From assembly GCA_035686205.1 (NCBI GenBank), contig DASRZQ010000008.1, positions 1 through 36,648 on the forward strand: a stretch of DNA of 36,648 bases. The letters are read 5' to 3'. The stretch is from CAIWTU01 sp035686205. GTDB taxonomy: Bacteria > Desulfobacterota > Desulfuromonadia > Geobacterales > Geobacteraceae. This document shows, in pieces, positions 7,585-13,999 of this stretch (its first letter is position 1; every line of letters starts with the position of its first letter). The notes under the pieces are model-generated. The model searched no databases, was not told where the DNA came from, and saw nothing but the letters and a program-made list of their open reading frames with translations. The translations under genes were made by a program, and so were the position numbers.

Positions 7585-8688
7585 TTATTCGTCATTCCAG
7601 CGTCCGCCCTTTTCCCACAAATACCTGCCGATCAGCGTAATATGAAACCACAGCCACGCGATTACCGCGGCACACGTTTTCAGGCCCGTATTTCGAGCGG
7701 CACGGCTAATCCGGCGGTCGAAATAATCCAGGAAAACCGGTTTTCCTTCTCCCGGCGGCAGGCCGCCGCGGAAATTGCGCCTGACATCGAGGGCAAAGGC
7801 AATCTGCCAGGCGTTCTCCAGAGCGTAGGAGCCGCAAGAGCCCCAGAACCGCATCCGGTCCCGAAAGGGCAGTTCGCGGATCATCTTCCTGATTACGTGG
7901 AAAAAAGGGAAAAGCCTGAGACGCCGGGCCTGGTCCTGTCCCGAATAAATACCGGGCATTTCCCTGAGAATTTCTCCACGCCCCGCGGCGGCAAGGGTCA
8001 TTATCAGGGCATTGAGTATTTCCCGTTCCACCGGCCCCTCCTTTTCGAACCGGCGGGCCGAAGTAAATATCTCGCACGGGAGAAGAATCCACTGACCCGC
8101 CTTCCTAACCCTTTCGGCGAACAGAGTATCCTCCAGCACCGGCATCGATTCGTCGAAAGGCCCCGCTGAATCGAAAAGCAGCCTGCCCAGCAAAACCCCC
8201 TGGTCGCCGTGGATGCATTCGCCGCGGTCCAGCCGGGCCTTGCTTTCGTGATAATAGTATAACAGCGACGGCTCTCTGCCCAAGAGCCGGAACCTCAGGG
8301 CAAAACGGCCCGCGACCCGTGCGTGGCCGGCAGCCGCCATGGCGGATTCAAGCTCATCAATGGCTTTTTTCAGGGCACTGCGGTCCCGGAAAATCGAGTC
8401 CGAGTGCAGAAACAGCAGAAAAGAGCCCCGCGCGGCAGCCGCCCCTTCGTTCATCTGCCGCCCACGACCTCTTTCACACGCGACAATCCTTACCGGAAAA
8501 AAACAATCGCAGGCCGCTTCCATCACCTTGTCCGACGTGCCGTCGGTTGATCCGCCGTCACAAATCACTACCTCGAAATCGACATCCCTTTGTTCGGCAA
8601 GGTTGCGAATAAGCCCTTGTATGATTCCCGCTTCGTTGAGTACGGGGACTATTATGGAGAGCTCGGGTTTGCCTGAGGTCATATCCAT
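7585..8688 (-). CDS. family 2 glycosyltransferase with long C-terminal extension
   Basis: A 367-residue GT-A fold transferase. The N-terminal domain has SIIVPVLNEAG (11-21), DGGSTDGT (44-51), RGRGRQMNEGA and the metal-binding-type LHSDSIF (94-100), resembling the TIGR04283-type glycosyltransferases. That family is usually about 220-240 residues. This protein has an additional 130 or so residues after the usual end, with basic, Trp- and Phe-rich stretches and a terminal hydrophobic helix (TCAAVIAWLWFHITLIGRYL). That helix suggests attachment to the membrane. The ribosome binding site is poor; a second ATG lies two codons downstream. Donor and acceptor are unknown. Confidence 0.82.
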   Translation of the reverse strand: MDMTSGKPELSIIVPVLNEAGIIQGLIRNLAEQRDVDFEVVICDGGSTDGTSDKVMEAACDCFFPVRIVACERGRGRQMNEGAAAARGSFLLFLHSDSIFRDRSALKKAIDELESAMAAAGHARVAGRFALRFRLLGREPSLLYYYHESKARLDRGECIHGDQGVLLGRLLFDSAGPFDESMPVLEDTLFAERVRKAGQWILLPCEIFTSARRFEKEGPVEREILNALIMTLAAAGRGEILREMPGIYSGQDQARRLRLFPFFHVIRKMIRELPFRDRMRFWGSCGSYALENAWQIAFALDVRRNFRGGLPPGEGKPVFLDYFDRRISRAARNTGLKTCAAVIAWLWFHITLIGRYLWEKGGRWNDE

Positions 8689-8998
8689 GCCGTGTTTCCG
8701 CCGTGTACGAATGAATTCAAGCCGTCTCAGCTTCGTTTATGGTACCAGACCGCGCCTCGTCGCACAACACATCGGTCGCGAGTCCCGGTCGAACAGGCGG
8801 GAATTGGGCAGGATTGCTTACCCGGCATTACATGGACGGAATTATGATATTCTTTAAATCAGGCACAAGGAGACGGGTGAACACAAGTCCGGGTTCGGCA
8901 ATTGAAAACATCTTCCGGTCGCTCCATGTGGCCGGTTTCTTAAACCTGAATCCGTGACGCCTTCGGCCGGCCGCACAACTTCCGGGGAAAGGCAGCGA
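8689..8998. other. 310-bp divergent intergenic region
   Basis: This lies between the start of the leftward glycosyltransferase gene and the rightward alcohol dehydrogenase gene. It must hold promoters for both. I could not identify a convincing -35/-10 pair, repeat or small gene. The short open frames here lack ribosome binding sites and family motifs. Confidence 0.5.
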
Positions 8999-10099
8999 AT
9001 GTTGACTCACGATTCCGAACCGACGGTCTACAGGATTCGGGCCGCCGTCCTCCGCGGGAGGGGCGGCCCGTTGGAGATCGAGTCCCTCGAAATGGAAGCT
9101 CCGCGGGAAGAAGAGGTCCTGGTGCGTTTGGCCGCTTCGGGCATCTGCAGGACCGACATCGACTTCTGCGACGAATGGTACGAGGGCCCGGACGCGCTGG
9201 TTCTGGGGCATGAAGGGGCGGGCCTGGTCGTGCGGGTCGGCAAGAAAGTGAAAAGCGTCCAACCCGGCGACCCCGTTGTCCTGTCCTATCAGTCCTGCGG
9301 GCTCTGTTCTCCCTGTCGGCGCGGTCGCCCCACGGACTGCGAGCACTTCTGGGATCTGAACTTCGGCTTTCAGCGGCTGGACGGAAGCAACGCCCTTTCC
9401 CGCAGCGGCGTACTCGGCCACTTTTTCGGCCAGTCATCGTTCGCCAGCCACACTCTGGCAACCGAACGCAACCTCGTCAAGGTTCCCACCGACCTCCCAC
9501 TGGAGCTCCTGGCACCCCTTGGCTGCGGCCTGCAGACCGGCGCCGGAACCGTGATGAACTCGCTGGCGGTCACGAAGGGGGCAAGCATAGCAGTCTTCGG
9601 GACCGGCGCTGTCGGCCTGGCGGCGGTCATGGCGGCCCGCATCGTCGGTGCCACCCCGATCATCGGTGTCGATATCGTCCCCGGCCGGCTCGCCCTTGCC
9701 CTGGAACTGGGCGCAAGCCACGCAATCGACAACCGCCCGGGAGAAATGGCCGCACGAATTGCCGGGATCACCGGCGGCGTCGATTACGTGGTGGAGACCA
9801 CGGGTCTCCCGGAGATGCACCGCCTCGCCGTGGAAGTACTGAATCCCCACGGCACGGTGGCGCTGCTGACCGGCGAAAGCGCCGAGGATTTGCCTGAAGG
9901 GCGTCGGACCCTCGGCATCAGGGAGGGGGACGCTGTCCCCCAGCTCTTCATCCCCCATCTGATCGGGCTGTACCGGGATGGCAAATTCCCATTTGACCGA
10001 CTGGTGAAATTTTACGATTTCCGCGAAATCAACCGGGCCATGGACGATGCCAGGCGGGGTGATACCGTCAAACCGGTGCTCCGGATTGGCGGCTTTTAG
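8999..10099 (+). CDS. zinc-dependent alcohol dehydrogenase, aryl-alcohol dehydrogenase type
   Basis: A 366-residue medium-chain NAD(P)-dependent alcohol dehydrogenase. Catalytic zinc ligands are C50 (GICRTD), H71/E72 (GHEGAG) and C176 (PLGCGLQTG). The structural zinc set is complete at C100, C103, C106 and C114. The Rossmann loop GTGAVG is at 201-206. Overall layout and length match aryl/benzyl-alcohol dehydrogenases; the real substrate is not determined by sequence. The frame is open to a GTG at 8954, but GGGGAAAGG stands before the ATG at 8999 and the family N-terminus aligns there. A terminator-like hairpin follows the stop. It is not in an obvious operon. Confidence 0.88.
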   Translation: MLTHDSEPTVYRIRAAVLRGRGGPLEIESLEMEAPREEEVLVRLAASGICRTDIDFCDEWYEGPDALVLGHEGAGLVVRVGKKVKSVQPGDPVVLSYQSCGLCSPCRRGRPTDCEHFWDLNFGFQRLDGSNALSRSGVLGHFFGQSSFASHTLATERNLVKVPTDLPLELLAPLGCGLQTGAGTVMNSLAVTKGASIAVFGTGAVGLAAVMAARIVGATPIIGVDIVPGRLALALELGASHAIDNRPGEMAARIAGITGGVDYVVETTGLPEMHRLAVEVLNPHGTVALLTGESAEDLPEGRRTLGIREGDAVPQLFIPHLIGLYRDGKFPFDRLVKFYDFREINRAMDDARRGDTVKPVLRIGGF

Positions 10100-10162
10100 G
10101 CGCCGGCCACGATAGCCGTGCTGCCTCCGGTACGCCCTTTATATGGCCGTGGATTCTCCGTG

Positions 10163-10188
10163 ACCTCTGCAACGGAACAGAGGTTTTT
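10163..10188 (+). terminator. rho-independent terminator after alcohol dehydrogenase
   Basis: ACCTCTG (10163-10169) pairs with CAGAGGT (10178-10184) across an 8-nt loop, followed directly by a T run. It lies 64 bp after the dehydrogenase stop codon. Confidence 0.6.
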
Positions 10189-10265
10189 CGGTTTCATGGT
10201 TTAAATCCTTGACCTCGATACCCGATATGGGCTAAATACCCGTGAACGCATCAAGGGGGTTTATG

Positions 10266-10297
10266 TTCCGGAATCGTGCCGGGTTTTCATTCCGGAA
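10266..10297. promoter_or_regulatory. paired TTCCGGAA palindromes upstream of methyltransferase
   Basis: TTCCGGAAT (10266-10274) and ATTCCGGAA (10289-10297) form a perfect 9-bp inverted repeat with a 14-nt spacer. Each half is itself the palindrome TTCCGGAA. The two octamers start 24 bp apart, a little over two helical turns. The Shine-Dalgarno AAAGGAGGGGG begins at once after the right arm. This could be a dimer-of-dimers operator or an RNA hairpin controlling access to the ribosome site. Confidence 0.5.
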
Positions 10298-10315
10298 AGG
10301 AGGGGGAAGGTAAAC

Positions 10316-10903
10316 ATGATCAGCGGCAACGGCGGCAACAATCATGGAAAATGGGATGAACGGTTCAGGGGCAAGGAATTCACCCTCGGGACGGCCCCTT
10401 CGCCATACCTGGCGGAAAACATCGAATTTGTCAAATCGCTGGTCGCGGGCGGAAAGGCGCTGGACATAGCGTGCGGAGAAGGAAGGAACAGCATATTTCT
10501 GGCCAGGGAGGGATTTGACGTGACCGGCCTCGACATTTCGGATGCAGGGCTGGAAAAGGCCTCGAAATGGATGGAGAGGGAAAAGCTGCATATCGATTTC
10601 CGCATCCGGAATCTTGAAGGCTATGAATTTACCGAGACGTACGACCTCATCATCAACTTCAATTTCCTGCTCCGGGACCTCATCCCCAAGGAGGTCGCCG
10701 CCCTCCGGCCGGGAGGGGTTATCGTCTTTGATTCCATCCTCGACTCCCCTTTCGTTCCGACTACCCACAGAAAGGAGTTCCTTCTTAGACCCGGCGAGCT
10801 GTACTCGATCTTCAGCGCCTTCACGGGTGAAATTTTCTTTCCCGAAGAGCGGCTCCACGACCCGCTTCCCACGGCAAAACTGATTTTTCAGAAGTCAGGA
10901 TGA
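10316..10903 (+). CDS. SAM-dependent class I methyltransferase, TehB-like
   Basis: A 195-residue single-domain methyltransferase. The SAM-binding motif ALDIACGEGRN is at residues 48-58, followed by the acidic residue of motif II in TGLDIS (70-75). It continues with YDLIINFNFLLRDLIP and ALRPGGVIVFDSI, the usual strand 4/5 pattern. The size and layout resemble TehB/thiopurine-type methyltransferases that act on small molecules or metalloids. The start is well supported by AAAGGAGGGGGAAGG. A conspicuous paired palindrome lies directly upstream, so expression is probably controlled. It is convergent with the metallopeptidase operon, from which a GTGCGAC inverted repeat separates it. The substrate is unknown. 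Confidence 0.82.
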   Translation: MISGNGGNNHGKWDERFRGKEFTLGTAPSPYLAENIEFVKSLVAGGKALDIACGEGRNSIFLAREGFDVTGLDISDAGLEKASKWMEREKLHIDFRIRNLEGYEFTETYDLIINFNFLLRDLIPKEVAALRPGGVIVFDSILDSPFVPTTHRKEFLLRPGELYSIFSAFTGEIFFPEERLHDPLPTAKLIFQKSG

Positions 10904-10908
10904 AGGCT

Positions 10909-10992
10909 GTGCGACGTGCGACGCCATCAGAAGCTCAGAGAGTGAAATAAAAAGAATCTAAACGGTTTTTCGTCGCACGTTGAAAGTCGCAC
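10909..10992. repeat. inverted repeat built from GTGCGAC units
   Basis: Two tandem GTGCGAC units at 10909-10922 face two inverted GTCGCAC units at 10972-10978 and 10986-10992. This lies in the convergent gap between the methyltransferase and the metallopeptidase genes. It could form a long hairpin and act as a transcription barrier for both. No T tract directly follows, so it is called a repeat, not a terminator. Confidence 0.5.
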
Positions 10993-10997
10993 GGTTT

Positions 10998-11582
10998 CTA
11001 CTCCTTCTCAATCTTTATCCGGGGCGCTGCGAGCCTTCTTCCCACTATCACCCGGTACTTCGCCCGGATCGACTCCATGTCTTCCCGGATAAAATCGGGA
11101 AGCGCGGCGCCGACCCGGCTCCGCAGCCATTCGTCAACCAGTTCCGCCACGACGGCATCGAACTTTTTGCGGGAACTGCCGTGGGCATGATTTTTTCCCG
11201 GAAACCGGCGAATATCCCCGTCGAACATGGGAGATATGTGATAAAGCTCGTGGAATACGGTTATCAGCTTTTCCCGGTGAGAAAGGTTGAGAAACCGCGG
11301 AACCAGGAAATAAACCACGTACAGCATCTCCATCCCCCTGTGGGTTATGGTCGGCATCGTGCAGGTAACCCTTTTCGAACCGCGCCGCATTGCGGAGGTC
11401 CGTTCTCCTCCGGGGAACCGCAAAGCGTGGATCTTCGCGTACGTTCCGTGAACCCCTCCCCCGCGGGTGGAAGCCACGCAGACAAGGACCCGTGAGGGGT
11501 CCACGTGATTAAGCTCCCGCACCTGGCTTGCTATTTCTCCGATCAGTTTTTCCAGTTCCCCTGTGAGATTGAGGACTTTCAT
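10998..11582 (-). CDS. putative zinc metallopeptidase (HExxH), unknown family role
   Basis: A 194-residue protein with HELYH at residues 111-115, preceded by a hydrophobic-acidic stretch (REKLITVF) as in zincin active-site helices. H132 and H134 (PGKNHAHG) are possible third ligands. No signal peptide or membrane segment is seen, so it is probably cytoplasmic. The overall pattern recalls the uncharacterised putative (phage-type) metallopeptidase families. Its ATG overlaps the TGA of the upstream cytochrome gene by four bases (ATGA), so the two are translationally coupled. It is the last gene of a leftward three-gene operon. Substrate and function are unknown. Confidence 0.7.
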   Translation of the reverse strand: MKVLNLTGELEKLIGEIASQVRELNHVDPSRVLVCVASTRGGGVHGTYAKIHALRFPGGERTSAMRRGSKRVTCTMPTITHRGMEMLYVVYFLVPRFLNLSHREKLITVFHELYHISPMFDGDIRRFPGKNHAHGSSRKKFDAVVAELVDEWLRSRVGAALPDFIREDMESIRAKYRVIVGRRLAAPRIKIEKE

Positions 11583-11854
11583 CGGCCCTGCCGTTTCATT
11601 TTATGGCACAGAAGACAGCGGTTTTTCGGCGGGTGGTTCTTCGGAAAGGGTATAATCGCATCGTTGTGGCACGTTTCGCAGCCTTTCTCGGCTTCGCGTG
11701 CGCTGCCGGTCTTTTTCAGCCGGTCGTAAAAGGGCATGTGCGTCGTGTCAAAAGGAACTTTTTTGGTTTTTTCTTCACCCGAAATCAGGATGAATACCAG
11801 CAGGACGACTCCCATGAGTCCAAAAAAGAGCCAGTCTTTTCGTGTAATGCGCAT
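11579..11854 (-). CDS. membrane-anchored diheme cytochrome c
   Basis: A 91-residue protein. Residues 8-25 form a single N-terminal membrane helix or uncleaved signal anchor. The rest is periplasmic with two c-type haem sites, CETCH (59-63) and CLLCH (80-84). H39 and H74 are placed to be distal axial ligands, reminiscent of NapC/tetrahaem-type spacing (HMPFYDRL; FPKNHPPKNRC) but with only two haems. The Shine-Dalgarno GGAG lies 6 nt before the ATG. It is the middle gene of a leftward operon, overlapping the start of the metallopeptidase gene. It probably carries electrons at the membrane; partners are unknown. Confidence 0.82.
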   Translation of the reverse strand: MRITRKDWLFFGLMGVVLLVFILISGEEKTKKVPFDTTHMPFYDRLKKTGSAREAEKGCETCHNDAIIPFPKNHPPKNRCLLCHKMKRQGR

Positions 11855-11937
11855 TCAATGCTCCGGACATTTCCCCGCGGCGGCGGGCGGCGCGCCCGTG
11901 GGAATTTTCCCGTCAATACCCGCCATTCCGAAAAGCA

Positions 11938-12276
11938 TCATTCCGTTTTGATGAAGTTGAAGTACAGGACGACGGCGCCGATCAGGAGCGCACCGAAAAC
12001 AAACGGCAGCAGGGAAGTCAACGTCATCCCTTCCATATTGGACGGGAAAGTGTACCGGATCAGCACCATCAGGGAAATGCCCGTGAAGAGCGTCAGCAGG
12101 ACAAATTTCGAGCGTTTGATCACTGCATAGAAAAAAATGATCAAAAACGCCGAAATTATCCATGGATTTTCCATCGCGCTTTTCAGGGTGAGGTTTTTCA
12201 GGAAATTTACGATGTGCTCGGTCTGAAAAGGAGACAGTGTTTCCCTGGTTTTGTCCACCAAAGACTGGTTATCCAT
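11938..12276 (-). CDS. three-helix membrane protein, unknown
   Basis: A 112-residue protein that I do not recognise. It has a polar N-terminal stretch of about 35 residues (LSPFQTEHIVNFLKNLTLKS) and three hydrophobic segments near 37-54, 57-75 and 86-106. GGAGGT lies 5 nt before the ATG. It is the first gene of the leftward operon with the diheme cytochrome (83-bp gap) and the metallopeptidase. It has no haem-binding motif itself. It may anchor or host the cytochrome in the membrane, which is an inference from position only. Confidence 0.7.
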   Translation of the reverse strand: MDNQSLVDKTRETLSPFQTEHIVNFLKNLTLKSAMENPWIISAFLIIFFYAVIKRSKFVLLTLFTGISLMVLIRYTFPSNMEGMTLTSLLPFVFGALLIGAVVLYFNFIKTE

Positions 12277-12393
12277 CGCACCTCCGTATATGACGAATGA
12301 TGTGCAAAAATAGCAGATTTCCCGGACAAATTAAAGAATTAATAATGTCGTGAGAAAAAGTTTTATATCGGCTTCCCGATAATTGCAAATGCC

Positions 12394-12423
12394 TTGACAA
12401 AATCAGGGGATGTAAAATAGTAT
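12394..12423 (+). promoter_or_regulatory. sigma-70 promoter of murI
   Basis: Consensus TTGACA (12394-12399), an 18-bp spacer and TAGTAT (12418-12423). A small palindrome TATCGG-CTTC-CCGATA (12366-12381) lies just upstream. The expected transcription start is near 12430. The first in-frame ATG at 12424 would then be untranscribed, which supports the TTG at 12469 as the murI start. Confidence 0.65.
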
Positions 12424-12468
12424 GTGATGTTTACAATACTAACCACTGGAAAATTCTGGAGAAAAACA

Positions 12469-13272
12469 TTGCCCTGGAAAGCAATCGGCATATTCGACTC
12501 GGGGGTCGGAGGGCTTACCGTGTTGAAGGCGGTCATCAAAGCCCTGCCCCAGGAGGATACGGTATATCTGGGTGATACCGCCCGATTTCCGTATGGAACG
12601 AAATCATCCGAGACGGTAACCCGCTACGCCCATGAAATAACGTCTTTCCTGGTGAAAAGGGACATCAAGCTTCTTGTCGCGGCGTGCAATACCGCTTCTT
12701 CGGTATCCCTCGATTCGCTGAAGGAGAGATTCAACATGCCGATCGTCGGAGTAATCGAGCCGGGCGCGCGGCGCGCCGCCTGCGTGACCAAAAGCGGAAA
12801 AGTCGGCGTCATAGGCACCGAGGGGACCATCCGGAGCAGCGCCTACACCAAGGCGATAAAGAGGATAAACCCCGATATCGAAGTAATTACAAGACCCTGC
12901 CCTCTGTTTGTACCGCTGGCCGAGGAAGGGTGGGTGGATAATGAGGTGGCCAGGCTCACGGCTCGCATTTACCTCGAAGGCATGAAAAGCGGCGGCGTGG
13001 ATACCCTGGTGCTTGGTTGCACGCATTATCCCATCCTCAGGGAAATTATCGGGCAAACAATGGGACCCGAAGTGAGGCTTGTCGACTCCGCCGAGGAGAC
13101 CGCACAGACCGTAGCCGAAATACTCAGGAACAATAACCTGCTTCGGCCGTCTTCGGAAACCGGCAATCACCACTATTTCGTGACCGACGTGCCGGCAGGC
13201 TTCATCCGCATCGGAAGCCGTCTTCTAGGCGACAAAATGGGTGACGTGCATCAGGTGAACCTTGAAGACTGA
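12469..13272 (+). CDS. murI: glutamate racemase
   Basis: Cytoplasmic cofactor-independent enzyme that makes D-glutamate for peptidoglycan. With the TTG start it has 267 residues. It opens with AIGIFDSGVGGLTVL, the family hallmark. Catalytic cysteines are C73 (AACNTAS) and C184 (GCTHYP), with GDTARFPYG between. The open frame reaches back to an ATG at 12424 (282 residues). GGAG at 12458-12461 is spaced 7 nt from the TTG, the promoter -10 ends at 12423, and homologues begin a few residues before AIGIFDSG, so TTG is preferred. It is followed by a GerMN-domain gene. Confidence 0.93.
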   Translation: MPWKAIGIFDSGVGGLTVLKAVIKALPQEDTVYLGDTARFPYGTKSSETVTRYAHEITSFLVKRDIKLLVAACNTASSVSLDSLKERFNMPIVGVIEPGARRAACVTKSGKVGVIGTEGTIRSSAYTKAIKRINPDIEVITRPCPLFVPLAEEGWVDNEVARLTARIYLEGMKSGGVDTLVLGCTHYPILREIIGQTMGPEVRLVDSAEETAQTVAEILRNNNLLRPSSETGNHHYFVTDVPAGFIRIGSRLLGDKMGDVHQVNLED

Positions 13273-13383
13273 CGGAGTCGTAATAAAATTAATAAAACGG
13301 CGACATGGCAGAAAAGCCGGCTTGTCTTTTCACCTTCGGCTGCCTGCTTTCGCCCTTCAAACATAATCCGGAGCTGACCGAGA

Positions 13384-13983
13384 ATGGTTAATGTAAGACG
13401 TCGCAAGCTGAAGTGGATTCTTTTTATCGCCTTTCTTATTGCCGCGTCCATACTGGGCGTCCTTATGCTGCAGAAATATAACGGCAGGGTCCACGCGCCG
13501 GTGACGCCCGTCCGGCCCGGAGAACCGGGGCTCATGCGCATTTCGCTCTTTTTTGCCTCCCCGGACGGAAGCGGGCTCGTGCGCGAGACGGCCGAAATCG
13601 ATTCCTGCGGCAGCGATCTTGCGGACTGCATCCAGGACGCCGTCAAGAAACTGGCTGGAGGCCCCCTCGGAGAACTGGCACCGACCCTTCCCTCCACAAC
13701 GGTTATCAACGACGTGCAGGTCCGGGACGACACCGCTTACCTCGATTTCGGCAACGAACTGGCCGACGGCCTCCCGGGCGGGAGCTCCGCGGAGATGACC
13801 GCAGTATATTCCATAGTCGACACCATTTCTTTTAATTTTCCGCAGATCAAAAAGGTCAAGTTTCTGCTGGACGGTCACGAAGTGGAAACTTTGAAAGGGC
13901 ATATCGACCTGAGATCGCCGATTATCCCGGATTTCAGCCTGGAAAAGGACAAAAACGCGAACACGGCCCAAAAACAGCAGTAA
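13384..13983 (+). CDS. GerMN-domain protein, membrane anchored
   Basis: A 199-residue protein with a basic N-terminus and one membrane helix (about 11-29), so the rest is exported. The GerMN domain spans about 50-175. It shows VRETAEIDSCGSDLADCIQDAVKKLAGGP, LPSTTVINDVQVRDDTAYLDFG and the C-terminal IKKVKFLLDGHEVETLKGHID, typical of this domain. GerMN was named from the Bacillus germination protein GerM but is common in non-sporulating bacteria, including next to cell-wall genes. The murI neighbour fits a link to the envelope. Function is otherwise unknown. It lies 16 bp before metH, so the two are probably co-transcribed. Confidence 0.82.
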   Translation: MVNVRRRKLKWILFIAFLIAASILGVLMLQKYNGRVHAPVTPVRPGEPGLMRISLFFASPDGSGLVRETAEIDSCGSDLADCIQDAVKKLAGGPLGELAPTLPSTTVINDVQVRDDTAYLDFGNELADGLPGGSSAEMTAVYSIVDTISFNFPQIKKVKFLLDGHEVETLKGHIDLRSPIIPDFSLEKDKNANTAQKQQ

Positions 13984-13999
13984 TACCGAGGATCATAAA

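Noticed and set aside
13984..13999. Cobalamin or SAM riboswitch before metH
   Set aside because: Only 16 bp separate the GerMN gene and metH. The upstream gap before the GerMN gene (13273-13383) also shows no B12-box or SAM-type core.
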